From positions 1 through 64,000 of the forward strand of contig CAYYJS010000009.1 in the NCBI GenBank assembly GCA_964472315.1: 64,000 nucleotides of DNA, read 5' to 3'. This DNA comes from CAYYJS01 sp964472315. GTDB taxonomy: Bacteria > Verrucomicrobiota > Kiritimatiellia > UBA8416. The position numbers were made by a program, and so were the translations under genes. This document shows positions 9,114 through 17,312 of this stretch, one piece after another; the stretch's first letter is position 1; every line of letters starts with the position of its first letter. The notes under the pieces are model-generated. The model was not told where the DNA came from. It saw only the letters and a program-made list of their open reading frames with translations, and made no database searches.

Positions 9114-9826
9114 TCGCGACCGTCATCGGACGCGGGCATTCCGGAACCCGCGCCATGTCGCATACGCTGACCGCCAGCGGGTTCTACATGGGTGGCGAAC
9201 TGAACGTCTCGGGCGACTTGCTGCCGCCCGAGGCGATGTATGAAGCGTGCCGGGTGATGGCGCGCCATGTGACGTACCTCGGTGACTTCCGATGGGATTT
9301 CAGCCGCCTGCACGAGGTGCGGATCGATCCGGCGTTCGTGCGACTGATCGAGACGTATCTGGCGTCGGTACTGGGAAGCGAGGCGCCGTTGAAGGGGTGG
9401 AAGATTCCGGAGACAACCCTGGTTTTTCCGTGGATCGTCCGCTTGTTCCCGGATATTCACTACATCTACTGGGTTCGCGACCCGCGCGATGCCATCGCCG
9501 GCGCGCACCTGACCGACGATACCGCGCGCTTCGGCATCCCGCACGCCCCGACCGACGACACGCGGCTGCGGCGTGCCCTCAGTTGGAAGTACCAGTCGGC
9601 GATTTACCGCGCGACGCCGAGGCCGCGGAATCTGCTGACCGTGCGGCTCGAGGATTTCGTTCTGCGCCAGGACGAGACCGTGGCGCGTCTGGGCGCGTTT
9701 CTCGGCGTGCCGATCGCGAAGATTTCCGTCAAGCCGGACGTCATCGGACGGTGGCGGAACGATCCGGAGCACCGCGACTTCACGTTTCTGGCGGATGAGA
9801 TGAAGCAGTACGGCTATCGTGACTGA
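9110..9826 (+). CDS. Sulfotransferase-like protein
   Basis: This 238-residue protein has the two PAPS-binding elements of sulfotransferases. The 5'-phosphosulfate loop is IGRGHSGTR at the very N-terminus, and the 3'-phosphate element is WVRDPRDAI near residue 125. The C-terminus has the conserved W-R plus LADEMKQYGY pattern. It would transfer a sulfuryl group to a sugar or another acceptor. The start codon overlaps the stop of the preceding oxidoreductase (ATGA). A sulfotransferase beside a Thr-type sulfatase-fold enzyme suggests modification, rather than simple desulfation, of a carbohydrate. The acceptor is unknown. Confidence 0.78.
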   Translation: MIATVIGRGHSGTRAMSHTLTASGFYMGGELNVSGDLLPPEAMYEACRVMARHVTYLGDFRWDFSRLHEVRIDPAFVRLIETYLASVLGSEAPLKGWKIPETTLVFPWIVRLFPDIHYIYWVRDPRDAIAGAHLTDDTARFGIPHAPTDDTRLRRALSWKYQSAIYRATPRPRNLLTVRLEDFVLRQDETVARLGAFLGVPIAKISVKPDVIGRWRNDPEHRDFTFLADEMKQYGYRD

Positions 9827-9851
9827 CCATGACGAACCAAGGAGCGAGCGA

Positions 9852-10166
9852 ATGATCCGAAAAGCCTTCCTCATGCATGTGAAACCCGACCGGCACGCCG
9901 AATACCGGCGCCGGCACGACCCGATCTGGCGCGACCTGCACGATACGTTGAAGGAGCACGGGGTGCACAACTACTCGATCTTCCTCGACGCGGCTTCGAG
10001 CAGCCTGTTCGGCTATGTCGAAATCGAGGATGAAGCCCGCTGGAGTGCGATCGCGCAAACGCCGGTATGCCGTCGGTGGTGGGCGCACATGTGCGACATC
10101 ATGCCGTCGAACCCGGACAACAGCCCCATGTCGAAGGACTTGGCGGAAGTGTTTCATATCGACTGA
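9852..10166 (+). CDS. rhaM: L-rhamnose mutarotase (RhaM/YiiL family)
   Basis: RhaM interconverts the alpha and beta anomers of L-rhamnose or related 6-deoxy sugars. The 104 residues match the family length. The family pattern is seen in FLMHVKPDRHAEYRRRHDPIW, written in part as MHVKPDRHAEY and RRHDPIW, then LFGYVEIED and a late WWAHMCDIM. I chose the ATG at 9852, which has AAGGAG upstream. It is the last gene of the sugar operon and the best clue to its substrate class. A short perfect palindrome, GCACGA-TT-TCGTGC, lies at 10170-10183 just after the stop. It has no T-run, so it is not a typical terminator. Confidence 0.87.
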   Translation: MIRKAFLMHVKPDRHAEYRRRHDPIWRDLHDTLKEHGVHNYSIFLDAASSSLFGYVEIEDEARWSAIAQTPVCRRWWAHMCDIMPSNPDNSPMSKDLAEVFHID

Positions 10167-10220
10167 GGCGCACGATTTCGTGCATGGACAGACGCCCATA
10201 AGTTGGCTATAGATAGAGCC

Positions 10221-10499
10221 ATGCAAGAAGTCGAGATCGTGCGCTGGTCGGGGCTCTGGCGGAAGGACGATACCGTTCGCGTAGGCGTGCGTCTGGCGGA
10301 TGGACGCGATGCCCTGCTGACGGCGTTCCGCGGGGCCGAGGATGGCGAGCCGGTCGTTCAGTACGGGCTCGTGATCAACGGCGAGGACTATACCGAGGAC
10401 TTCGTCATTCCCGCGGAGCTGGAGCGCCGTCTCGAGCAACGGTTGATGGGGAGGCGCGGCGACGGCAGCGTCTCGCTCAAGGACCTGAAACTATTCTAG
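10221..10499 (+). CDS. Small hypothetical protein
   Basis: This protein of about 92 residues was not recognised. It is soluble, with a beta-rich appearance in the first 60 residues (IVRWSGLW, VRVGVRLADG, VVQYGLVING) and a charged helical tail ending in SLKDLKLF. A TTG at 10203 could add six residues; the ATG at 10221 is preferred. It lies between rhaM and the YchJ-like gene, and codon use matches its neighbours. No function is proposed. Confidence 0.6.
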   Translation: MQEVEIVRWSGLWRKDDTVRVGVRLADGRDALLTAFRGAEDGEPVVQYGLVINGEDYTEDFVIPAELERRLEQRLMGRRGDGSVSLKDLKLF

Positions 10500-10521
10500 T
10501 CGTCCGATTCAGGGAGCGCCC

Positions 10522-11010
10522 ATGTCACTCTGTCCATGTTGTAGCGACTTGCCTTTCGATCGGTGTTGCGGTCCCGTGCTGAGCGGCGATGTGAAGGCGG
10601 CGACGCCGGAGCGTGTGATGCGGGCGCGCTATACGGCGTATGCGCAGGCGAACCTGGATTACCTGCGTGTCACGCTGGCGCCCGAGTCGCGCGACGAGTT
10701 CGACGCCGATTCCGCGCGTACGTGGTCGGAGTCGGCTGTCTGGGAGGGTCTGGAGATCGTCGCGTGCGAGGCCGGCGGCGTCGGTGACGATACGGGAACC
10801 GTCGAGTTCATTGCGCGATACACCGTGGACGGCGAGGCGCGGAAGCACCATGAGATTGCCCAGTTCGTGAAGTGCGACGGCGAATGGTTTTTCGCCGACG
10901 GGCAGATTGTGGCGCCACGACCGTATGTGCGGGAGGCGCCGAAGCTGGGTCGCAACGACCCTTGCGCCTGTGGCAGCGGCCGGAAGTTCAAGAAGTGCTG
11001 CGGGAAATAG
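10522..11010 (+). CDS. ychJ: YchJ-like SEC-C motif protein
   Basis: This 162-residue protein belongs to the UPF0225/YchJ family. It has a metal-binding SEC-C-like motif at each end: CPCCSDLPFDRCCGP at the N-terminus and DPCACGSGRKFKKCCG at the C-terminus. The NTF2-like YchJ middle domain (ARYTAYAQANLDYLRVT and IARYTVDGE) lies between. SEC-C motifs bind zinc in SecA and several accessory proteins; the role of YchJ itself is not established. It is a single gene, convergent with the HydE-like gene. Confidence 0.85.
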   Translation: MSLCPCCSDLPFDRCCGPVLSGDVKAATPERVMRARYTAYAQANLDYLRVTLAPESRDEFDADSARTWSESAVWEGLEIVACEAGGVGDDTGTVEFIARYTVDGEARKHHEIAQFVKCDGEWFFADGQIVAPRPYVREAPKLGRNDPCACGSGRKFKKCCGK

Positions 11011-11147
11011 CTTGCCCATTGCCTCGACGTCCGGGTGACAACCGTACGGTGCAGTTCAACCAGCCCGCGCTTGTGTTCGACGGGCGCCGGTGCGGGAATG
11101 ACCTGCCTGCCCACCCGTTCAAGATCCGGTAGACGCCCCGGGGCGAG

Positions 11148-12254
11148 TTACCGCCGGCGATGGGCGTGCGGGGCGTCGCCCCAGGCATCTCGCACGACCG
11201 TGCGGCCGAGCGAGAGGACGCGGCCCGTCAGGCAGGCGCGACACATGTCGGGTGTCTCGTCCACGCACGGTTTGCCGTCGTAGAGCCGATAAGCGTCGCG
11301 GTAGCGTTGCGGTGTCAGGTTGGGCATCACCACATTGGCGCCGAACGTCAGGCCGCGTTCGCGTCCCTCGGGTTCCACCGCCTGAAGCGCCGTCGATGCG
11401 GCGATATTGATGTTCGGCATCGCCAACCGGCACACCGCGATCATCAGCAGCGCCTGTTGGAAGGCCTCGGCCGGTTCCCACGCGCCGGCCAGCGGGGTTT
11501 GTTCGTGAGTGAGATAGGGGCCCATGCCAAGCATGTCCACATCCATATCCCGGAAGAAGGCGACGTCGTCCGCGAGCATGGCCACTGTTTGTCCGGGCAG
11601 TCCGATCATGACGCCGGTGCCGACCTGGTAGCCGATCTCCCGCAGGACACGCAGGCACGCGACGCGGTTGTCGAACGTCTGCGCGGGAGGGTGGAGCCGC
11701 ATGAAGAGGTCGCGGTTCGATGTCTCGATCCGCAACAGGTAACGATGGGCGCCCGCATCGAAGAACCGTCGGTAGGTCTCCGGGGTTTGCTCGCCGACGC
11801 TCAAGGTGATGCCGAGACCGTCCGGCAGCACGGCGGACCGCGTGACGCGTTTGATGTCGCGCACCGCGGACTCGACGAGCGTCAGAAACGCCGCATCCTG
11901 CCGTTCGCCGGACTGGAGCACGAGCGAGCCGTAGCCGGCCTGAACGCACAAGCGGGCGGTTTCCACGATCTCATCGGGTGTCATGGTATAGCGACGCGGG
12001 TTCGCGTTCGAGCCGCGGATGCCACAGTAGAGACAGTCGCATGCGCACAGGTTCGAAAACTCGACGAGCCCGCGGAACGATACGCCGTCGCCGATTTCGC
12101 GACGGCGCACGCGGTCGGCCGCGTCGCGGATGGTTGCCGTGCCGGCGTCGCCGCGTTCGGCGAGCAGAAGGCACCTGTCGTCATGCGAGCGGGCGCCGTT
12201 GGCGATCGCCGACGCCAGGCGCGCCTCTGCCTCCCGTACCGTTTCGTTAGCCAT
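11148..12254 (-). CDS. hydE: Radical SAM protein, HydE-type [FeFe]-hydrogenase maturase
   Basis: This 368-residue radical SAM enzyme resembles HydE, which helps build the diiron subcluster of [FeFe]-hydrogenase. The FeS-binding CxxxCxxC motif is seen as CACDCLYCGIRG near residue 65. The HydE/BioB-like segment YGSLVLQSGE and MIGLPGQT are also present. The ATG has GGAG about 7 bases upstream. No hydF, hydG or hydrogenase subunit is nearby, so it may be an orphan maturase or a HydE/MttX-like paralogue with another substrate. It is convergent with ychJ and divergent from the ZIP transporter. Confidence 0.8.
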   Translation of the reverse strand: MANETVREAEARLASAIANGARSHDDRCLLLAERGDAGTATIRDAADRVRRREIGDGVSFRGLVEFSNLCACDCLYCGIRGSNANPRRYTMTPDEIVETARLCVQAGYGSLVLQSGERQDAAFLTLVESAVRDIKRVTRSAVLPDGLGITLSVGEQTPETYRRFFDAGAHRYLLRIETSNRDLFMRLHPPAQTFDNRVACLRVLREIGYQVGTGVMIGLPGQTVAMLADDVAFFRDMDVDMLGMGPYLTHEQTPLAGAWEPAEAFQQALLMIAVCRLAMPNINIAASTALQAVEPEGRERGLTFGANVVMPNLTPQRYRDAYRLYDGKPCVDETPDMCRACLTGRVLSLGRTVVRDAWGDAPHAHRRR

Positions 12255-12442
12255 ATGGGTCTCCAGAATGACGGAACTTGGATGGTCGGTGCCGAAGAAC
12301 CGACCGCGTGCATCATCTCATGACCCATGCCGTACCGGCAAGGAGCCAGTTGCGTTTGGCTTGTTTCGTGCGCCGAAGGGTGGCACAGTATGCGCTCGTT
12401 GCGGACGGTTCATGCAACGCGGAAGGCCAGGAGGAGGGAATT

Positions 12443-13255
12443 GTGATCGCGTGGTTTGCCGAGGTTCATCCGGTGTGGCAGGCGCTGTTGGGTACCCTGT
12501 TCACGTGGGGGCTTACGGCGGCTGGTGCGGGGCTCGTGTTCTTCTTCCGGACGGTCAACCGCAAGGTGCTCGACTCCATGATGGGATTCGCGGCGGGGGT
12601 GATGATCGCGGCGAGTTTCTGGTCGTTGCTGGCGCCCGCCATCACGATGGCGGAAGATCTCGGGCAGACGGCCTGGGTGACGGCCGTTATCGGGTTTCTG
12701 GCCGGCGGCGCGTTCCTGTGGGCCGTGGACAAGGTGTTGCCGCACCTGCACATCGGCTTTCCGCTGTCGCAGGCGGAGGGCATCCGGACGGGATGGCAAC
12801 GCAGTGTGCTGTTGGTGCTCGCGATCACCCTGCATAACATTCCCGAGGGTTTGGCCGTGGGTGTCGCCTTCGGCGCTGTGGCCTACGACCTGCCATCGGC
12901 CAATCTTGGCGCCGCATTGGCCCTGGCGCTGGGCATCGGGATCCAGAACTTCCCCGAGGGTGCGGCGGTTTCGGTACCCCTGCGGCGGGAGGGGATGTCG
13001 CGATTGAAAGCGTTCTGGTTCGGGCAGTTGTCGGGTGCCGTGGAGCCGATCGCGGGGGTACTGGGTGCGTTGGCCGTGCTGGCCATGCGGCCGTTGCTGC
13101 CGTATGCGCTGTCCTTTGCCGCCGGTGCGATGATCTACGTGGTTGTGGAGGAACTCATCCCCGAGTCGCAGCTTCAGAAGAACACCGATATGGCCACGGT
13201 CGGCGCCATGGTCGGTTTTGCCGTCATGATGACCCTCGACGTTGCGTTGGGGTAG
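12443..13255 (+). CDS. ZIP family divalent metal transporter
   Basis: This 270-residue inner-membrane protein has about eight hydrophobic segments and the ZIP signatures HNIPEGLAVG near residue 131 and IQNFPEGAAV near residue 168. These residues form the binuclear metal site that carries zinc or iron into the cytosol. A His-containing loop (VLPHLHIGFP) precedes the first signature. I chose the GTG at 12443 because GAGGAGGG lies just before it; the open frame continues upstream without a plausible start. The PLD gene follows after 20 bp. Confidence 0.88.
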   Translation: MIAWFAEVHPVWQALLGTLFTWGLTAAGAGLVFFFRTVNRKVLDSMMGFAAGVMIAASFWSLLAPAITMAEDLGQTAWVTAVIGFLAGGAFLWAVDKVLPHLHIGFPLSQAEGIRTGWQRSVLLVLAITLHNIPEGLAVGVAFGAVAYDLPSANLGAALALALGIGIQNFPEGAAVSVPLRREGMSRLKAFWFGQLSGAVEPIAGVLGALAVLAMRPLLPYALSFAAGAMIYVVVEELIPESQLQKNTDMATVGAMVGFAVMMTLDVALG

Positions 13256-13275
13256 TCCATCCGGGAGCGCAGGTC

Positions 13276-15036
13276 GTGTTGCAGCAACGCTCATTCTGGC
13301 TGTCTTCCGGCTGGTTGCCGGCCTTCTTGCTGGCCGGTTATGTCGCTGCCGTCGAGCCGTCCGTTGCGGGTCTGGCGGAGGCGTGCGGGTTTACGGCCGC
13401 CCTGAGGGATGCTTTCGATGCCGGGCCCGGCGTCGCGGCCGATACGGAGTCGACGAATCGGGTCGTCATCATCAACAACGGCTACGACGCGCTGCTGCTG
13501 CGTGTGCATCTCATGCGCCGCGCGCGGCAGACGATCGACGTGCAGACGTTCATCTGGACCAATGACGAGTGCGGACGGCTGATGATGTACGAACTGCTGG
13601 CCGCCGCACGGCGCGGCGTGCGGGTACGCGTGATTGCCGACCAGCTTGTTTCGGAGAAGGATCCGGCCACGATCGCCTTTTTGGCGACGGCCCATCCGAA
13701 CCTGGAAGTGCGGCACTATCGGCCGGCCGCGTCGCGCATCGCGCCTTCCGCGGCGCATACGATCCTGAGCGGCATCCGGTCGTTGAAGAACGTCAATCAA
13801 CGCATGCACAACAAGACGATGATTTTCGATGGGGTTGCGCTGATTACCGGCGGCCGCAACATCGAGAACACCTATTTCAATCATGCCACCGAGATGAATT
13901 TCAAGGACCGCGATGTGCTGTTGCTCGGGCCGGTCACAGCGGAGGCGACGAAGTCCTTCGATGCGTTCTGGGCGTATCGGTGGTCAGTTGCCAGTCGGGA
14001 TCTGGTCGATGTCCAGGCGTTCCTGGCCTCCGGCGACTTCCGTCGCTATGAATGCCGTGACGACTTCGGATTCGGGTCCTTCTTCCAGACGCTCGATGCC
14101 GAGGTGTCCTCGGTTACGGAGCTGGAGCGCCGGTTCGGGGGCCGGGTCCATGCGGTCCGCCGGGCACGGTTCATCGCGGACCTGCCGGGCAAGAATCGTG
14201 GCTTCTGGCTGCGGGGCCAGGGCGAGAGCACGCGGGCGCTGAGCGCGACGCTGGCCTCCGCGACCAACTCCGTGTTCATTCAGTCGCCGTACCTCGTGGT
14301 CAGCGCCAAGGCCTCCGCCCTGATCCGGCGCATGAAGCGCAACGCACCGGGGTTGCGCATCGCCGTCAGCTCGAACAGTTTCGGCTCGACGGACAATCTG
14401 CTCGCCTATTCGGCGAACTACCGGCTGCGCGCGAAATGCATCGAGACGCTGGGACTGGACATCTACGAGTACATGCCGCGCCCGGCCGCCTTCGCACGGG
14501 TTCTCCCCCAGTACGAGACCTTGACGGCGCTGGCACGGGTACGCATGGCCGAGGGGCGGCAGGCGCGGGAGCCTTTCCTCTGCATCCATGCCAAGTCGTT
14601 TGTCGTGGATGATCGGGTTGCGTTCATCGGTTCGTTCAATCTCGACCCGCGGTCGGAGAATCTGAACACCGAGGCGGGATTGGTGATTGAGGATCCGGCG
14701 GTGGCGGCGGAGTTGAAGGCCGATATACTGGAAGACATGAGCGGCCGGAACAGTTGGGTCATCGGGCGGCGCGCGATTCCGCTTCATCTGGATAAGGTAA
14801 ACGCGTTCCTCGACGGTCTCCTCGGCATACTGCCCATCGACCTCTGGCCCCTGCAGAACACGACAAGCTTCGCGTGGATACCGGGCGGCCCCGAAGTCCC
14901 GCCGGCGCATCCCGACTTCCACCGGCGGTATCGTGAAGCCGGCGATTTTCCGGGCGCCGACGGGATTCTATCGCGCAAGGAAATCGTCACGCGCCTGTAC
15001 AAAGCGGTATGCCCGCTGTTGACGCCGATGTTGTAG
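13276..15036 (+). CDS. Phospholipase D family protein, cardiolipin synthase-like
   Basis: This 586-residue protein has two HKD motifs: MHNKTMIFDG near residue 177 and IHAKSFVVDD near residue 437, the latter followed by GSFNLDPRSENLNTEAG. It probably acts on phospholipids at the membrane, as ClsC-type cardiolipin synthases do, but other phosphodiesterase roles are possible. The N-terminus has a hydrophobic segment (WLPAFLLAGYVAA) that may be a signal or anchor. The start is a GTG. It converges on parC with only 11 bp between the stops. Confidence 0.85.
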   Translation: MLQQRSFWLSSGWLPAFLLAGYVAAVEPSVAGLAEACGFTAALRDAFDAGPGVAADTESTNRVVIINNGYDALLLRVHLMRRARQTIDVQTFIWTNDECGRLMMYELLAAARRGVRVRVIADQLVSEKDPATIAFLATAHPNLEVRHYRPAASRIAPSAAHTILSGIRSLKNVNQRMHNKTMIFDGVALITGGRNIENTYFNHATEMNFKDRDVLLLGPVTAEATKSFDAFWAYRWSVASRDLVDVQAFLASGDFRRYECRDDFGFGSFFQTLDAEVSSVTELERRFGGRVHAVRRARFIADLPGKNRGFWLRGQGESTRALSATLASATNSVFIQSPYLVVSAKASALIRRMKRNAPGLRIAVSSNSFGSTDNLLAYSANYRLRAKCIETLGLDIYEYMPRPAAFARVLPQYETLTALARVRMAEGRQAREPFLCIHAKSFVVDDRVAFIGSFNLDPRSENLNTEAGLVIEDPAVAAELKADILEDMSGRNSWVIGRRAIPLHLDKVNAFLDGLLGILPIDLWPLQNTTSFAWIPGGPEVPPAHPDFHRRYREAGDFPGADGILSRKEIVTRLYKAVCPLLTPML

Positions 15037-15047
15037 GCGAGGCGCCT

Positions 15048-17312
15048 TCAGAGGAGGCGGCCCGCGGGTGCGTCGCCTGCTTCGTCCCACCACCGGGGCT
15101 TGCCCGCGGCGATACGGGCGATGCCCTTAGCGGTCATTTGGTTGCCGCGCGCCTTCGCGCCTTTGACGGGCACTTCGCGCGGGTTGAACATCTGCTGGTG
15201 GATGCGCTGGGCCTTGGCCTGCTTGTACTTGACGTAGACTTCCTCGGGGTCGTCGTCTTGGAAGAGGAGGATCGTGCTGCGCTCGGCGGCGCACCGGTAC
15301 TCGCGGTCCATGATGAACCCGCCGATGGTGAAGCGCTTCATATACGTGAAGCCGACGTCGTCATCGGTGTAGACGACCGTCATGACCTTGTCGCGGTCGG
15401 CCTTCTGACAGTAGACCATGTTCATATCGACGAAGAGCTTCTCCGGCGGCGGGATGACGCGGTACCGGCCATCGTTCCACACGAAGAGCAGCCGATCGTA
15501 GGAGGAGCATTCGAACAGCAATTCCCCGTCGACGGCGTATCCCACGTAGCCCTTCTCGCGATCGAAGCCGATCTTGAGCTCGCGCGCCGTCAGTTCGCGC
15601 ACCTCGACATTCGAGAACGTCGCGATCCGCGTATGCCGGGGATAGACCGGCCCGTACTGCTTCAGGAGTTGCTTCAGGTAGTTGATCGCGTACTTCGTCG
15701 GACTCTTCAGTTCGTGCTCGACCTTGGCCAGTTCCGCGAGGATCCCTTCGATTTCCTCGCGGTTCTTGTTGATGTCGAACATGGAGATGCGACGGATGCG
15801 AACCCCCAGCAGCATCTCGATATCGTCCTTCACGATCGGGCGTTTGAGGCGGTTTTTGAACGGCTCGAACCCTTCCTCGATAGCCGTGATGACGTCGGCG
15901 TACGTGGTGCATTCCTCGATCCGTTTGTAGATCCGGTGTTCGACGAAAAGCTGAACGAGGGTCTTCGCGTGGAAGTCGTCGAGCAAGTGGGCATGTTTGA
16001 TCCTGAGTTCGCGTTCCAGAAGGATGACCAACTGCTTCGTGTTCTCGCGCAGGATCTCGTCCACATTCGTGTCGAACGGGCGGTTGCCGCGGATCACGAC
16101 CGGGCGACTCGACAAAGATGTCTCGCAGATCGTGAAAGCGTAAAGCGCCTTAATGGCCTTGTCCTGCGACTCGCCCTGGGTGAGGATGAGTTCGATTTCC
16201 ACCTTCTCGGCGGTGAAATCGTTGATCGACCGGACGGGGACCTTCTTCTTGTGGACCGCGTCCTCGATGGAGCTGGTGAGCGCTTCAGTGGTGACGCCGG
16301 CCGGCAATTCGCGGATGACGAGCCGGTTGCCGTGCGCTTTCTCGATATGCGCGCGGACCTTAACCTTGCCCAGCCCCTTGTCGTATTCCGAGATGTCCAT
16401 GAGGCCGCCCTGCTGAAAATCCGGATAGACCACGAACGGCTTCTTCTGAAGGATGGCAATCTGCGCTTCGATCAACTCGCCGAAATTGTGGGGAAGAATA
16501 CGGGTGGAAAGCCCCACCGCGATACCGTCGGCGCCGAGCATGAGCAGGAGCGGCAGCTTGCATGGCAGCGTGACCGGCTCCTTCTTGCGCCCGTCGTAGT
16601 TGGGGACGAACGCCGTCAGTTCGTCGTTGAAAACTTCCTTGCGGGCCAGTTCGGTCAGTCGGCATTCGATGTAGCGGGGTGCGGCGGCGCTGTCGCCCGT
16701 GTAGATGTTGCCGAAGTTTCCCTGCCCCTCGATCAGGTACTGCTTGTTGACCAGATTCACCAGCGCGTCGCCGATGGAGGCATCCCCGTGCGGGTGGTAC
16801 TGCATGGTATGGCCGACAACGTTGGCGACCTTGGTGAAGCGGCCGTCGTCGCGCTCATGCAAGGAGTAGAGAATGCGGCGTTGAACGGGTTTCAGGCCAT
16901 CTTCCAGCGTCGGGATGGCGCGGTCGCAGATGACGTAGGATGCGTATTCGAGGAAATTGCGGTCCATCATCGAGCGCAACGGACCCTCGCCGTCGCGCAT
17001 GGGGTTGTGGTCCTCGTGGTGTCCGTTGCCGTCGCCGTCGCCGTTCCCGGCATCCGCGTCATCATCCGGGAGGGGGGCTGCCGGGCGCTCCGCGTCGGGG
17101 GCCTCGGCGCCCTTATCCGACGCCGTTCCGTCATCGCGGTCGGCGACGCGCGCCTTGCCGCGTGTCCGCGTCCGGCCGGGCTTCGCCACGGCGGGTTTCG
17201 GCGTCGCCGGCGGGGCGGGTTTCCCGTCGGGCGGTCGGGCGGGGCTGCCGGAGTCCGCCTTGCGCCAGGCCTCGTCGTCGAAGAGAAACTCCTGTTTCGG
17301 TTCGTCGCTCAT
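15048..17312 (-). CDS. parC: DNA topoisomerase IV subunit A
   Basis: This is the 754-residue DNA-cleaving subunit of topoisomerase IV, which decatenates daughter chromosomes. The breakage-reunion domain starts at NFLEYASYVICDRAIP, and the catalytic Tyr lies in AAPRYIECR near residue 214. The first ~105 residues are an unusual low-complexity Pro/Ala/Asp-rich extension, probably disordered. The start is supported by a 4-bp ATGA overlap with parE upstream. It could be an alternative type IIA A subunit, but pairing with parE in this order fits ParC. Confidence 0.92.
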   Translation of the reverse strand: MSDEPKQEFLFDDEAWRKADSGSPARPPDGKPAPPATPKPAVAKPGRTRTRGKARVADRDDGTASDKGAEAPDAERPAAPLPDDDADAGNGDGDGNGHHEDHNPMRDGEGPLRSMMDRNFLEYASYVICDRAIPTLEDGLKPVQRRILYSLHERDDGRFTKVANVVGHTMQYHPHGDASIGDALVNLVNKQYLIEGQGNFGNIYTGDSAAAPRYIECRLTELARKEVFNDELTAFVPNYDGRKKEPVTLPCKLPLLLMLGADGIAVGLSTRILPHNFGELIEAQIAILQKKPFVVYPDFQQGGLMDISEYDKGLGKVKVRAHIEKAHGNRLVIRELPAGVTTEALTSSIEDAVHKKKVPVRSINDFTAEKVEIELILTQGESQDKAIKALYAFTICETSLSSRPVVIRGNRPFDTNVDEILRENTKQLVILLERELRIKHAHLLDDFHAKTLVQLFVEHRIYKRIEECTTYADVITAIEEGFEPFKNRLKRPIVKDDIEMLLGVRIRRISMFDINKNREEIEGILAELAKVEHELKSPTKYAINYLKQLLKQYGPVYPRHTRIATFSNVEVRELTARELKIGFDREKGYVGYAVDGELLFECSSYDRLLFVWNDGRYRVIPPPEKLFVDMNMVYCQKADRDKVMTVVYTDDDVGFTYMKRFTIGGFIMDREYRCAAERSTILLFQDDDPEEVYVKYKQAKAQRIHQQMFNPREVPVKGAKARGNQMTAKGIARIAAGKPRWWDEAGDAPAGRLL

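Noticed and set aside
10170..10183. Palindrome GCACGA-TT-TCGTGC as a terminator
   Set aside because: There is no T-run and the stem is only 6 bp, so terminator function is not supported.
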